From positions 62,001 to 126,000 of the forward strand of contig CADCJX010000008.1 in assembly GCA_902801885.1 (NCBI GenBank): a DNA stretch of 64,000 bases, read 5' to 3'. The position numbers were made by a program, and so were the translations under genes. The stretch's first letter is position 1. Each line of letters begins with the position of its first letter. Source of the stretch: an uncultured Bacteroidia bacterium (GTDB lineage: Bacteria; Bacteroidota; Bacteroidia; Bacteroidales; UBA932). Under the pieces are notes generated by a model that saw only the letters and a program-made list of their open reading frames with translations, was not told the origin of the DNA and ran no database searches. Of this stretch, positions 1-11,894 are shown in pieces.

Positions 1-3045
<3,045 letters not shown>

Positions 3046-3074
<29 letters not shown>

Positions 3075-4707
3075 CGGATTCAAGGAGGCGCTTGTACCAG
3101 GGCCTCCTTGACCATTCCTCGAGTGTGAGTTCGCGGCATTTCTCCAGGTCCTTCTCGAAGATAGCCTTGTTCATTAGGGCTGCCTCCTCATCGTAGATGT
3201 AGGTGTTGATCTCGTAGTTTATTCCGAAACTGCGGGCGTCCATGTTGGCGCTTCCGATGCTGGAGAGGTAGTCGTCACAGACGAAGGTCTTGGAGTGGAT
3301 GAATTCTCCCTGGCGCAGGAATATCCTCACTCCTGCTCCCAGAATCTCTTCGTAATATGCCCTGTTGGCCGGCCTGGCGATGAAATTGTCGGCGGCTTCG
3401 GGGAGCATAAGGCGTATGTCTACCCCTGTCAGGGCAGCAATCTTCATGGCGTCGAGCACGGGCTCTGGTGGGACGAAATATGGGGTCTGGAACCAGATGT
3501 ACCTCTTTGCATGGTTGATCGCCCATTCGTAGCTGTACAGGAGCATCGGCAGTGGCAGGTCCGGCTCGTCCGGCACAATCTGCATCAGTTTGCTGCGCAA
3601 AACGTCTACCCCCCTGCACCCCCGAGGGGGACTGAGGGGCGTACCCCTCAGACTCCCTGAGTCGCTATGCTCCGAGTCATTGGAACGACCGTCCGCTACC
3701 ACTCTGGCTGGCGAGACCACTGCCACCCTCGGCACGTTAAGAGGGGGGACCGGAGCGGAGCGCAGCGTAGCGAGCGGTGGGGCCGAGCGTAGCGAGGCGG
3801 TCGAGCCGCCAGAGGTGGTAGCGGATGATGGTAACTCTTTTGCCATCGGGTAGTATTCGAGCATGGGACGGTCGATGGTTCCGCCGCCGGTGAGCCATGA
3901 ATCCATGAAGGCGTACTGGAGTGATGCGACAGCTTTGCCGGTGAGGCGCATGTGAGTGTCTCTCCAATGCTCGAAATAATGGTCGTTGATATTCATCCCC
4001 CCGGTGTAGCCGATCTTCCCGTCGATTACGACTATCTTACGGTGGTTGCGGTAGTTGAGTGTGGTGACCAAGTCGAACAGGTGCGCCCTTGGATTCGTGA
4101 ACCGGACGACCTCGACTCCCGCCTCCCTCATGTCGTCATAGTACTTGGAACTGATTGGGAAATTGGCGATGTTCTCGTTGATGAACCTGACCTTCACTCC
4201 CTCCCTGGCTTTCTGCATGAGGAGCTCCTTTATGGCCCTGCTGCCCTTGTCATTCCCGAAATGGAAATATTCCATATGGATGCTCTCCCTTGCCTGGAGG
4301 ATGTCCTGGGAAAGCAGTTCGAACTTGCGTTTCCCTTCGGTTATGATCTCGACGTCGTTGCCGGCAGTTACGGAAGGGTAAGCTCCGCGGCCCATCATTT
4401 CAGCCAGCGGACGGAAATCCTCCCGTACAAGGGCCTCCGTGTCATGACCGAAAAGTATCCGGTTAAGGTCCTCATTCGTTTCCTTTTCGAAGATGTCCTT
4501 GTACTTCTGGTGCCTCCGGTTGAAGATCCAGTGGTGCCGGTAGTTGATACCGAACATGAAGTACAGCAGGATTCCGAAGAGGGGAATGGCAGCGATGATC
4601 AGCAACCATGCGAATTTCCTTCCTGAATCACCGTTATCGACGAGGATGACGACCACCACGGTGAGGATAAGGAGGACGTAGAGTATGGTCACTATCGTCT
4701 GCAGCAT
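3046..4707 (-). CDS. cls: cardiolipin synthase with an in-frame repeat insertion
   Basis: A membrane phospholipase D-family enzyme that condenses phosphatidylglycerol into cardiolipin. Two N-terminal membrane segments lie within residues 1-55. Two HKD catalytic motifs follow: NHRKIVVIDGKIGYTGG near residue 220 and HSKTFVCDDYLSSIGSANMD near residue 475. The protein has 553 residues, longer than the usual 470-500. The excess is a low-complexity stretch at about residues 292-370, rich in Ser, Arg and Pro, between the two catalytic halves. That stretch is encoded by repeat DNA and also contains PPLNVPRVAVV, seen in the E2 gene at 11943. The frame stays open through it. The start is one base downstream of the miaB stop, so the two form an operon. 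Confidence 0.93.
3611..3663. repeat. cluster of short hairpins in the cls insertion
   Basis: Three consecutive short palindromes lie beside the coding repeat: ccccc-ga-ggggg at 3619-3630, ctgagggg-cgta-cccctcag at 3632-3651, and gactc-cct-gagtc at 3651-3663. All are inside the cls coding sequence and belong to the stretch that looks inserted between the two HKD halves. There is no counterpart in the E2 copy, so this is a second module of a composite insertion or older flanking repeat DNA. Confidence 0.7.
3693..3824. repeat. palindromic coding repeat, copy in cls
   Basis: The element is bounded by inverted arms: ccgctaccactctggc at 3693-3708, and its complement with one extra base at 3808-3824. 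Inside, bases 3716-3760 match 12305-12349 of the E2 gene, in opposite orientation on the window, at 44 of 45 positions. The next roughly 38 bases also match, less well. The cls reading frame passes through unbroken and yields PPLNVPRVAVV. The match and arms are seen directly; mobility is inference. Confidence 0.85.
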
Positions 4708-4708
4708 C

Positions 4709-6028
4709 TCAGGCGAGTTTGCAGATCAGGGTGGCGGAGGTGCAGGAGATAACGGTGACGTCAACATATTCCCCGGCCTTGTGGACCTTGTCGGGGAAGA
4801 CACACATCTTGTTGCTGCCTGTCCGGCCGCATAGCTCTTCTGGATTCTTCTTTGAAGGGCCTTCGACCAGGACGGTGTAAGTCTTTCCTATTTCGGCCTG
4901 GTTGCTCTTCAGGCTCAACTCGTTTTGAAGGTTGATGATCTCATTCAGCCTCCGGGTCTTGACCTCAAGAGGTATATCGTCCGGGTAATTCCTGGCTGCG
5001 AGTGTCCCCGGCCTTTCGGAATAGTTGAACATGTAGGCATAATCGAAACCAACTTCCCTGAACAGGGAGAGGGTGTCCTGATGGTCCTCTTCCGTCTCCG
5101 AACAGAAACCTGCGATCACGTCTGTGGTGATTCCGCATCCCGGAAGGACTTCCCGGATCTTCCTGACTCGTTCAAGGTACCACTCACGGGTGTAGCGACG
5201 CCTCATTTTCTCAAGCAGCCGGTTGCTTCCGGACTGGACCGGTAGATGAATATGCTTGCAGATGTTGTCGTGCCTGGCCATTGCCTCGATCAGTTCGTCG
5301 CTGATGTCTTTGGGATGGTTGGTTGCAAACCTGACCCTTAGTTCAGGGCTGATTCCGGCCACGGACTCCAGGAGGTTTGCGAAAGTGACCGTCCTTGCGT
5401 CACATTTCCAAAGGTAGGAATCCACGTTCTGTCCCAGCAGGGTAACTTCCTTGTAGCCTTTGCTGAAGACATCCCTGGCTTCGGCCAGGATAGTCTCGGG
5501 ATCCCTGCTGCGCTCCGCACCGCGGGTGTAGGGGACTACGCAGTATGAACAGACATTGTTGCATCCGCGCATTATCGAGATGAAGGCTGATACACCGTTC
5601 TTGTCCGTCCTTACCGGAACGATGTCGGCGTAAGTTTCCTCATGGGAGAGGAGGACGTTGATCTGGGGAGCGTCAGGGGTTATGTCCCTTACGAGCTGCG
5701 GGATGGTCCTGTAGGAGTCAGGCCCAGCCACCAGGTCCACCTTGCCGGTGTCGGTGAGTGAATCCTTTAGCCTTTCAGCCATGCACCCTACTATTCCCAC
5801 GATGACCCCGGGCCTTTTTTCTTTCTGCTTGTGGAACAACTCGATCCTGCCCCAGATCCTCTGTTCGGCATTGTCGCGTACAGAGCAGGTGTTGGCGAGG
5901 ATGATGTCGGCTTCATCCATTGATTCCGTCCGGGCGTAGCCTTCCTTGGCCATTATGGCGAAGATGACTTCGGAATCGACCACGTTCATCTGGCATCCGT
6001 ATGTCTCTATGTAGATTTTCTTTTCCAT
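4709..6028 (-). CDS. miaB: tRNA-2-methylthio-N6-isopentenyladenosine synthase MiaB
   Basis: A radical SAM methylthiotransferase that modifies A37 of tRNAs reading UNN codons. The N-terminal UPF0004 domain begins MEKKIYIETYGCQMN and has the further cluster cysteines ANTCSVRDNA and GIVGCMAERL. The radical SAM cluster motif CNNVCSYC lies near residue 157. A C-terminal TRAM domain ends the protein. At 439 residues it has the usual length. It is the first gene of a two-gene unit with cls and faces a divergent lipoprotein gene; a TATCTTTG box on the minus strand (6050-6057) lies 22 bases before the start. Confidence 0.95.
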   Translation of the reverse strand: MEKKIYIETYGCQMNVVDSEVIFAIMAKEGYARTESMDEADIILANTCSVRDNAEQRIWGRIELFHKQKEKRPGVIVGIVGCMAERLKDSLTDTGKVDLVAGPDSYRTIPQLVRDITPDAPQINVLLSHEETYADIVPVRTDKNGVSAFISIMRGCNNVCSYCVVPYTRGAERSRDPETILAEARDVFSKGYKEVTLLGQNVDSYLWKCDARTVTFANLLESVAGISPELRVRFATNHPKDISDELIEAMARHDNICKHIHLPVQSGSNRLLEKMRRRYTREWYLERVRKIREVLPGCGITTDVIAGFCSETEEDHQDTLSLFREVGFDYAYMFNYSERPGTLAARNYPDDIPLEVKTRRLNEIINLQNELSLKSNQAEIGKTYTVLVEGPSKKNPEELCGRTGSNKMCVFPDKVHKAGEYVDVTVISCTSATLICKLA

Positions 6029-6049
6029 TCAAAATAGACTGTACCGGCA

Positions 6050-6057
6050 CAAAGATA
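6050..6057 (-). promoter_or_regulatory. Bacteroidota -7 box for miaB-cls
   Basis: The minus strand reads TATCTTTG, a perfect match to TAnnTTTG, 22 bases before the miaB start. It is back to back with the box of the divergent lipoprotein gene. Confidence 0.7.
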
Positions 6058-6087
6058 TGGATTTTTCAGCGAATAAGTATTTTTTCA

Positions 6088-6095
6088 TATCTTTG
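6088..6095 (+). promoter_or_regulatory. Bacteroidota -7 box for the lipoprotein-SPOR-rpoN genes
   Basis: TATCTTTG matches TAnnTTTG and lies 21 bases before the ATG at 6117. No clear -33 element was seen. Confidence 0.65.
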
Positions 6096-6116
6096 TAGGA
6101 AAGGTTGCATGGACCG

Positions 6117-6599
6117 ATGAAAGTGTTAAAGAACATAATCCTGGGACTGGCAGTATCCTTGTCCGTCTTGTTTTTCGGGAGTTGCTCAGGTATCTCCAAG
6201 ATAAAGGACATCAAGGTGACATCATGTGGAGTGGAGTCTTATTCCATGAAGGGATTGCGATCCATCGATGCCGTCCTGGCCATCGGAATAGACAACCCTG
6301 CAATGGCTTTTACCGTGACGGATCTCAGCGGTATCCTCAAGTACAATGGCGAGGATGTTGCATTCTACACTGCTGACACCGTCATGGTGGACAAGAAGAG
6401 CAGCAAGGTTTACGACCTTCCCTGCAGTGCGACCTTGTCGGAGCGCGTGAACCTGATGCAAGCCCTTCAGATAGCAAGGAAGGGATCGCTCGAAGGACTT
6501 ACTACCGACATTGAAGCAAAGGTTAAATTGAAGAATGGTGCAGGCAAGACATTGAGATTCAAGGACCTGAACCTTCAGGAAATGGCTGAGAGACAATGA
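6117..6599 (+). CDS. lipoprotein with LEA type 2-like domain
   Basis: I chose the ATG at 6117 (160 residues) over a TTG twelve bases earlier because it opens a good lipoprotein signal, MKVLKNIILGLAVSLSVLFF, with lipobox FGSC at Cys23. The rest resembles small periplasmic LEA type 2 proteins of Bacteroidota: a single beta-rich domain with IDAVLAIGIDNPAMAFTVTD. The function of this family is unknown. The next gene starts within its stop codon (ATGA overlap), which implies translational coupling. Confidence 0.75.
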   Translation: MKVLKNIILGLAVSLSVLFFGSCSGISKIKDIKVTSCGVESYSMKGLRSIDAVLAIGIDNPAMAFTVTDLSGILKYNGEDVAFYTADTVMVDKKSSKVYDLPCSATLSERVNLMQALQIARKGSLEGLTTDIEAKVKLKNGAGKTLRFKDLNLQEMAERQ

Positions 6600-7078
6600 G
6601 ACGCATTATCGTGACAGCTTTGGCGGCACTGCTTATGGCTTTTACTATGGCCGCCCAGACAGAGTCGGTTCCCGCGCAGGGGGCTGCCCTGGATTCGACG
6701 CTTGTCGGCAAGAATATATTCACCCTCCTTCCGAACATTACCGTCCACCAGTCGGACAATATCAGGAAGGCTCTGAACAATCAGATCGCTTCGAACTCTT
6801 CAAGGAAGGTAGCGGGGTACAGGGTCAGGATTTTCAATGACAACAAGCAGACTTCCAGAGGGGCTTCGGAAGCGGCCCTCAACCGCTTCAAGGGTATGTA
6901 TCCAGGGATAGCGGCCTACCGTACCTATTCCAATCCGTTCTTCAAGGTCACGGTGGGAGATTTCCGGACCAAGTCGGAGGCCATGCAGCTGCTTCAACAG
7001 ATCAAAGGCTCATTTCCTTCGGCCTTCATAGTCAAGGAAGCTGCCATCAACTACCCTCCGGTAGGTTCAATTTTCTAG
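6596..7078 (+). CDS. exported SPOR-domain protein
   Basis: A 160-residue protein with an N-terminal signal peptide (MRRIIVTALAALLMAFTMAA, cleavage near AAQ). A C-terminal SPOR domain covers about residues 70-155, with GYRVRIFNDN, FKVTVGDFRTKSEA and AFIVKE. SPOR domains bind denuded peptidoglycan glycans at division sites, so a periplasmic cell-wall role is likely. It is coupled to the lipoprotein upstream, and rpoN starts six bases after its stop. Confidence 0.8.
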   Translation: MRRIIVTALAALLMAFTMAAQTESVPAQGAALDSTLVGKNIFTLLPNITVHQSDNIRKALNNQIASNSSRKVAGYRVRIFNDNKQTSRGASEAALNRFKGMYPGIAAYRTYSNPFFKVTVGDFRTKSEAMQLLQQIKGSFPSAFIVKEAAINYPPVGSIF

Positions 7079-7084
7079 TGGAAT

Positions 7085-8497
7085 ATGCTCAAGCAAGGAC
7101 TCGAACTCAAACAGACGCAGAAGCTTTCTCCTCTGCAGATACAGACGATCAAGCTGATCGAGCTGCCTATCCAGGAACTTGAGCAGCGTGTCAAGGCAGA
7201 ACTGGAGGAGAATCCTGTCCTGGATGATTCCCCGGCTCCTGACAGGGATGACGATTCCGATGATCCGAAAGATGTCTCGATAGACGAGATCGATGAGAAT
7301 GATCCCATCCCGTCTTACAAACTGCGGGTCAACAATTACGGAAAGGACGAGCGTCCCCAGTACAACACATTCTCTGTCAAGGAAAGTTTCACCCAGAGCC
7401 TGATGGAACAGCTCGGGTACCGGAATCTCTCCAAGCACGACCATGATGTAGCAGCCTTCGTGATAGGAAGCCTGGACGAGGATGGGTATCTCCGCAGGGA
7501 CATAGAAAGCATAGTCGACGACCTGGCCTTCAGGGCCAACATCGAGTCCGACCCGGAAGAAGTAGAGAGGATTCTCAGGATCATCCAGGAGTTTGAACCT
7601 GTCGGTGTCGGCGCCAGGGATCTCAGGGAATGCCTGCTCCTGCAGCTTCGTTCCCAGAAACAGACCAGGGAAGTCCAGATGGCCGAGGCCGTCCTGACGG
7701 ATTATTTCCAGGAGTTTTCCAATAAACACTTCCAGAAAATCATTGCCAAGCTCGGCCTGAGCGAGGATGACATGAAGGCAGTCATCTCCAGGATTGTCAA
7801 ACTCAATCCTTCCCCGGGAGGACAGATAGACGACTCGTACAACGACCAGGCCCAGCAGATCGTCCCCGATTTCGTACTTGACATCGAGGATGGAGAACTC
7901 AAGCTCACGATGCCCCGCTTCTCGATCCCGGAGATCAGGGTAAACCGGAAATATGCCGAACTTCTCGCCGATGCCCAGGGGTCTACCGACAGGCAGCAGA
8001 AAGAAGCTGCAACATTCGTGAAACAGAAACTGGATTCAGCAAAGTGGTTCGTAGAAGCCCTGAAGCAGCGCCATAATACCTTGGAGAACACCATGAAGGC
8101 CATTCTCGAGTACCAGCATGACTACTTCCTGGATGGGGATGAATCCCACCTCCGTCCCATGGTGCTCAAGGATATAGCCGAGAAGACCGGATTTGACATT
8201 TCAACCATTTCCAGGGTGGTGAACAGCAAGTACATCGAGACGCATTTCGGAATCTTTCCTCTCAAGTACTTCTTCTCAGAGGGACTTGAAAATCAGGATG
8301 GAGAGGAAGTCTCGACCCGCGAACTCAAGAAGGCCCTCAGGGAATGTGTCGATTCTGAAGACAAGCGCAAGCCTCTTACCGACGATCAACTCGTAGCCGA
8401 GATGAACAAGAGGGGCTACAAAGTCGCCCGCCGTACCATAGCCAAGTACCGCGACCAGTTGGATATTCCTAAGGCAAGACTCCGCAAGGAACTATAG
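7085..8497 (+). CDS. rpoN: RNA polymerase sigma-54 factor
   Basis: Sigma-54 directs RNA polymerase to -24/-12 promoters and needs an AAA+ activator. The three expected regions are visible: a Gln- and Leu-rich activator-interacting N-terminus (LKQTQKLSPLQIQTIKLIEL); an acidic linker with the core-binding domain; and the C-terminal DNA-binding part with the RpoN box ARRTIAKYR about 18 residues from the end. The length, 470 residues, is normal. It probably shares the promoter of the two genes upstream. Its last six bases overlap the convergent upp. Confidence 0.96.
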   Translation: MLKQGLELKQTQKLSPLQIQTIKLIELPIQELEQRVKAELEENPVLDDSPAPDRDDDSDDPKDVSIDEIDENDPIPSYKLRVNNYGKDERPQYNTFSVKESFTQSLMEQLGYRNLSKHDHDVAAFVIGSLDEDGYLRRDIESIVDDLAFRANIESDPEEVERILRIIQEFEPVGVGARDLRECLLLQLRSQKQTREVQMAEAVLTDYFQEFSNKHFQKIIAKLGLSEDDMKAVISRIVKLNPSPGGQIDDSYNDQAQQIVPDFVLDIEDGELKLTMPRFSIPEIRVNRKYAELLADAQGSTDRQQKEAATFVKQKLDSAKWFVEALKQRHNTLENTMKAILEYQHDYFLDGDESHLRPMVLKDIAEKTGFDISTISRVVNSKYIETHFGIFPLKYFFSEGLENQDGEEVSTRELKKALRECVDSEDKRKPLTDDQLVAEMNKRGYKVARRTIAKYRDQLDIPKARLRKEL

Positions 8498-9151
8498 TTT
8501 CACCTTCGCTCCGAACGCAAGGTCTCCTGCGTCTCCCAGTCCGGGGATGATGTAGGATTGGCTTGTCAGTTCCTCATCTACGGCTGCAGTCCAGAGGCAG
8601 GTGTTGTCCGGAAGTCTCTTCTGGAGGTATTCGATGGCATAGATGCTTGAGATGGGGCTGATGAAATGGGTGAACAAAGGAGTTCCGCCTTCATCTACAA
8701 GCCTGTCGTAAGTGATTTCCATGGAGGCTCCGGTGGCGATCATGGTGTCGGAAATGATGAGAGTCTTTCCGGCCAGGTCGGGGCAGGAACAGTACTCTAT
8801 CGCGATATGGAAGTCATCTCCCTTGTCATACTTCCTGTAAGCTGCGACGAAGGCGCTCTCTGCATCGTCGAAGATGTCCAGGATACCCTTGTGGAGGGGC
8901 AGGCCTGCCCTGAGGATTGTGGCTGCGACTATCTTTGATTCGCAGGTGCTCACCTTCGCAGTAGCCAGAGGAGTCTGGATCTCCTTCGGGGAATACTCCA
9001 GTCCCTTGCTAAGTTCATAAGCGAAGATCTGTCCGAGCCGCTCAAGGTTGAACCGGAAGCGGAGGCTGTCTTTCTGGACTTTCCTGTCGCGTACCTGCGC
9101 GATAATGTTGCCAAGCGCCGAATTTGTCTCGCCTAGGTTGATGACTTTCAT
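8492..9151 (-). CDS. upp: uracil phosphoribosyltransferase
   Basis: A pyrimidine salvage enzyme that makes UMP from uracil and PRPP in the cytosol. I start at the ATG at 9151 (MKVINLGETNSALG, 219 residues); an upstream in-frame start would place codons over the promoter box. The PRPP loop is DTMIATGAS and the uracil-binding end is IPGLGDAGDLAFG, both typical. It converges on rpoN with a six-base overlap. The box at 9179-9186 implies its own promoter with a short leader. Confidence 0.93.
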   Translation of the reverse strand: MKVINLGETNSALGNIIAQVRDRKVQKDSLRFRFNLERLGQIFAYELSKGLEYSPKEIQTPLATAKVSTCESKIVAATILRAGLPLHKGILDIFDDAESAFVAAYRKYDKGDDFHIAIEYCSCPDLAGKTLIISDTMIATGASMEITYDRLVDEGGTPLFTHFISPISSIYAIEYLQKRLPDNTCLWTAAVDEELTSQSYIIPGLGDAGDLAFGAKVKL

Positions 9152-9178
9152 TGTTTTTAGAGTATTGTTTCCGGAAAT

Positions 9179-9186
9179 CAAAAGTA
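9179..9186 (-). promoter_or_regulatory. Bacteroidota -7 box for upp
   Basis: The minus strand reads TACTTTTG, matching TAnnTTTG, 27 bases before the upp ATG. Confidence 0.6.
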
Positions 9187-9214
9187 GAGATTTATTTCAA
9201 CTCCTGCAAATTTT

Positions 9215-9913
9215 TCATGGAAGGTCTTCTGCCGAATACACCTCTTCATCGGCGAAACTGAAAAGGCTGTCATCACAGACTATGATGTGGTCGACCAGGG
9301 ATATGTCAAAAGTCCCGAGTGCTTTCTTTATGTCCTTTGTCTGGACCAAGTCTTCCCGTCCCGGCCTCGGGTTACCGGAGGGATGGTTGTGTACCAGGAT
9401 AACTCCTGTGGCATGGGTGTCCAGGGCTCTTTTGACAATGAGTTTAGAATCGACGACGGTACTTGAGATTCCTCCTCGGCTGACCATTTCCTTCCGGAGG
9501 ACGTAGTTCGCCCGGTTGAGGAGGATCAGCCAGAATTCCTCGTGTTTGAGACCTTTCATGACCGGGATCATCAGCCGATAGGCTGTCCTGGGGCTGCAGA
9601 CAGGGACTTTTTCTATCCCCCTGGCCTCAAGGCAGCATCTCTTCCCAAGCTCCAAAGCAGCAGCGATGGACGTGTATCGTACTCTTCCGATACCGTCCAT
9701 CGCCATTACTTCTGAGGGATCCATCGCGGCTATGCGCGAAAGGTCTCCTTCAACTGTTGCAAGCAGCCTGTTGGCCACTTCCAGAACATTCTGGTTTTTC
9801 GTGCCCGAACCGATGAGGATGGCCAGAAGCTCTGCATTGCTCATCGCACCGGCACCTTTGGAGAACATCTTCTCCCGCGGACGTTCGTCCGCACACAATT
9901 CCTTGATTTTCAT
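9215..9913 (-). CDS. radC: RadC family JAB-domain protein
   Basis: A 232-residue protein of the RadC family. The N-terminal part has a helix-hairpin-helix-like segment (AMDPSEVMAMDGIGRVR). The C-terminal MPN/JAB domain carries the metal motif HNHPSGNPRPGREDLVQT preceded by an upstream Glu. The family was linked to DNA repair, but its biochemical role is unsettled. It follows the two transketolase genes on the same strand after 88 bases that hold a REP-like repeat, so it may be read from their promoter; I see no good box of its own. Confidence 0.88.
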   Translation of the reverse strand: MKIKELCADERPREKMFSKGAGAMSNAELLAILIGSGTKNQNVLEVANRLLATVEGDLSRIAAMDPSEVMAMDGIGRVRYTSIAAALELGKRCCLEARGIEKVPVCSPRTAYRLMIPVMKGLKHEEFWLILLNRANYVLRKEMVSRGGISSTVVDSKLIVKRALDTHATGVILVHNHPSGNPRPGREDLVQTKDIKKALGTFDISLVDHIIVCDDSLFSFADEEVYSAEDLP

Positions 9914-9957
9914 AGTTTTAATATGTTTAGATTCTGCGTCGATTCTTCGTCGGGCTC

Positions 9958-10007
9958 CGCCCTTCTCAGAATGACATTATTTCGCCCTTCTCAGAATGAC
10001 ATTATTT
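9958..10007. repeat. 25-base tandem repeat, REP-like
   Basis: Two exact copies of a 25-base unit (cgcccttctcagaatgacat followed by tattt) lie at 9958-9982 and 9983-10007. The preceding attcttcgtcgggctccgcc has the look of a dispersed intergenic repeat. The second copy supplies the stop codon of the transketolase C-terminal gene (tta at 10002-10004). Confidence 0.85.
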
Positions 10008-10952
10008 CCTGTCGATGACCTTGCGGGCGGCTTCGGCGATGTTCGTCGAGTCGATTCCGTAGGCTTCGAGAAGTTCGGACGGAGTACCGCTCTGGCCGAA
10101 AGTGTCCTTGCCGTTCACATATTCAATGGGCTTGGGCGAGACAGTTGCGAGCACTCCGGCTACCAGTTCTCCGAGTCCTCCGGCCATGTTGTGCTCCTCT
10201 GCCACGACCACAGCTCCGGTCTTGATTGCGGAGGCTATGACGGTTGCCGTGTCAAGGGGCTTGATGGTGGCAACGTCGATCACATCAGCGCAGATGCCTT
10301 CGGCTTCGAGGACTTCTGCTGCCTTCAGGGCTTCCCAGACCATGTGTCCGGTGGCAATGATGGAGACGTCCTTTCCTTCGTTCAGGACGTAAGCCTTGCC
10401 GATCTCAAAGGGTTCGTCTGGCATGAAGTCAGCCACTTTCGGGCGGCCGAAACGAAGGTAGACCGGGCCGTTGTATCTGGCGGCTGCGATTGTTGCGTTC
10501 TTGGTCTGTGTCCAGTCGCAGGGATTCAGTACCACCATGTCAGGGAGTGCGCGCATCAGGGCGATGTCCTCCATCGTCTGATGGGTGGCACCGTCTTCAC
10601 CAAGGGTGATCCCGGCATGGGAAGATGCGAGCTTGACATTGGTCTTGCCGTAACAAACTTCCATCCTGACCTGGTCGTAGACTCTTCCTGTTACGAATTC
10701 TGCGAATGAACCTGCGAACGGGATGAGTCCGGTGATGGCCATTCCTGAAGCTACGCCGATCATGTTGGCTTCGGCGATTCCGCATTCGTAGTACCTGTCA
10801 GGGAACTCTGCAGCAAAGGCGTCCATCTTGAGGGAGCCTTTGAGGTCAGCGGTTAGGGCTACAACCCTGGGATCGGCCTTTCCTGCAAGCAGGAGGCCTT
10901 CACCGAAACCGCTGCGGGTGTCTTTCTTTCCTCTGTCTATATATTTTTTCAT
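10002..10952 (-). CDS. transketolase C-terminal subunit
   Basis: The pyrimidine-binding and C-terminal half of a split transketolase (316 residues). With the gene just upstream it would form the enzyme that moves two-carbon ketol units in the non-oxidative pentose phosphate pathway. Residues with the family pattern include YECGIAEANMIGVASGMA, with the catalytic Glu that activates thiamine diphosphate, and HAGITLGEDGATHQTMED. It starts 13 bases after the N-terminal subunit gene. The stop codon lies in a tandem repeat. Confidence 0.93.
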   Translation of the reverse strand: MKKYIDRGKKDTRSGFGEGLLLAGKADPRVVALTADLKGSLKMDAFAAEFPDRYYECGIAEANMIGVASGMAITGLIPFAGSFAEFVTGRVYDQVRMEVCYGKTNVKLASSHAGITLGEDGATHQTMEDIALMRALPDMVVLNPCDWTQTKNATIAAARYNGPVYLRFGRPKVADFMPDEPFEIGKAYVLNEGKDVSIIATGHMVWEALKAAEVLEAEGICADVIDVATIKPLDTATVIASAIKTGAVVVAEEHNMAGGLGELVAGVLATVSPKPIEYVNGKDTFGQSGTPSELLEAYGIDSTNIAEAARKVIDRK

Positions 10953-10965
10953 GATGCTGTCAATT

Positions 10966-11811
10966 TTAGAAATCTCCCAAAGTCTCTTCGAGCTGGCTCA
11001 TTGCGCTTGCGCACTGGTCAGCATTGGGCACGCTGCCATGCCATTTGTGGGTTCCTGCCATGAAATCGACCCCGTGGCCCATTTCGGTCTTGAACAGGAT
11101 CATGACCGGCTTGCCCTTTCCTTCAAATTCCTTGGCCTTGCCGAAGGCTTCGAGGATCTTGTCCATGTCGTGGCCGTCAGCCTGGATTGTCTCCCATCCG
11201 AATGCCTTCCACTTCGCCTCGAGATCTCCGAGTCCGGCAACCTCTTCTGTGGTTCCATCGATCTGCTGCCCGTTTACATCGGTCATTGCAATGAGGTTGT
11301 CGACCTTGTGATGGGCTGCGAACATGGCTGCCTCCCAGATCTCTCCTTCCTCGCTCTCACCATCTCCGCAGAGTACGAACACGGAATGGTTGTCTTTGAG
11401 GGCTTTCTTACCGAGAGCCATGCCGACTGCGACGGAAAGGCCCTGACCGAGGGATCCGGCTGCCTGGAAGACGCCGGGAAGTACCTTCCTGACCGAGGGA
11501 TGGCCCTGGAGACGGGTTCCGAACTTGCGGAAACTTGCAAGCTCACTTACAGGGAAATATCCGGCCCTTGAGAGGATTGAATAATACATTGGGGTAAGGT
11601 GACCGGCAGAGAGGACGAACATGTCCTGTCCGTTCCCTTCGCGGGTCCATGTGGCTGGATCGTGGTCCATGACGTTGAAATAAAGAGCCGTCATGAAATC
11701 CGTGCTGCTCATCGATCCGCCCGGATGTCCGGATTTGGCCTCGACGACCATCCTGATGATGTCTCTTCTGACTTGAGAGGCAATCTTCTTCAGATCTTCA
11801 GTTGATTGCAT
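10966..11811 (-). CDS. transketolase N-terminal subunit
   Basis: The thiamine diphosphate-binding half of the split transketolase (281 residues). It has the early motif AKSGHPGGSMSSTD and the diphosphate-magnesium motif GDGESEEGEIWEAAMFA, ending near TDVNGQQIDG. It is the first gene of the pair and possibly of a unit that includes radC. A minus-strand TATATTTG box lies 48 bases before the start. Its promoter region is shared with the divergent E2 gene. Confidence 0.94.
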   Translation of the reverse strand: MQSTEDLKKIASQVRRDIIRMVVEAKSGHPGGSMSSTDFMTALYFNVMDHDPATWTREGNGQDMFVLSAGHLTPMYYSILSRAGYFPVSELASFRKFGTRLQGHPSVRKVLPGVFQAAGSLGQGLSVAVGMALGKKALKDNHSVFVLCGDGESEEGEIWEAAMFAAHHKVDNLIAMTDVNGQQIDGTTEEVAGLGDLEAKWKAFGWETIQADGHDMDKILEAFGKAKEFEGKGKPVMILFKTEMGHGVDFMAGTHKWHGSVPNADQCASAMSQLEETLGDF

Positions 11812-11859
11812 TTGCTGTTTGATATTTTGAATTTGATTTATGCTTTTTGTCTAAGCATA

Positions 11860-11867
11860 CAAATATA
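11860..11867 (-). promoter_or_regulatory. Bacteroidota -7 box for the transketolase genes
   Basis: The minus strand reads TATATTTG (TAnnTTTG), 48 bases before the start at 11811. Confidence 0.65.
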
Positions 11868-11894
11868 ATCCTTTTTTATCTCACGAGGAAATTT

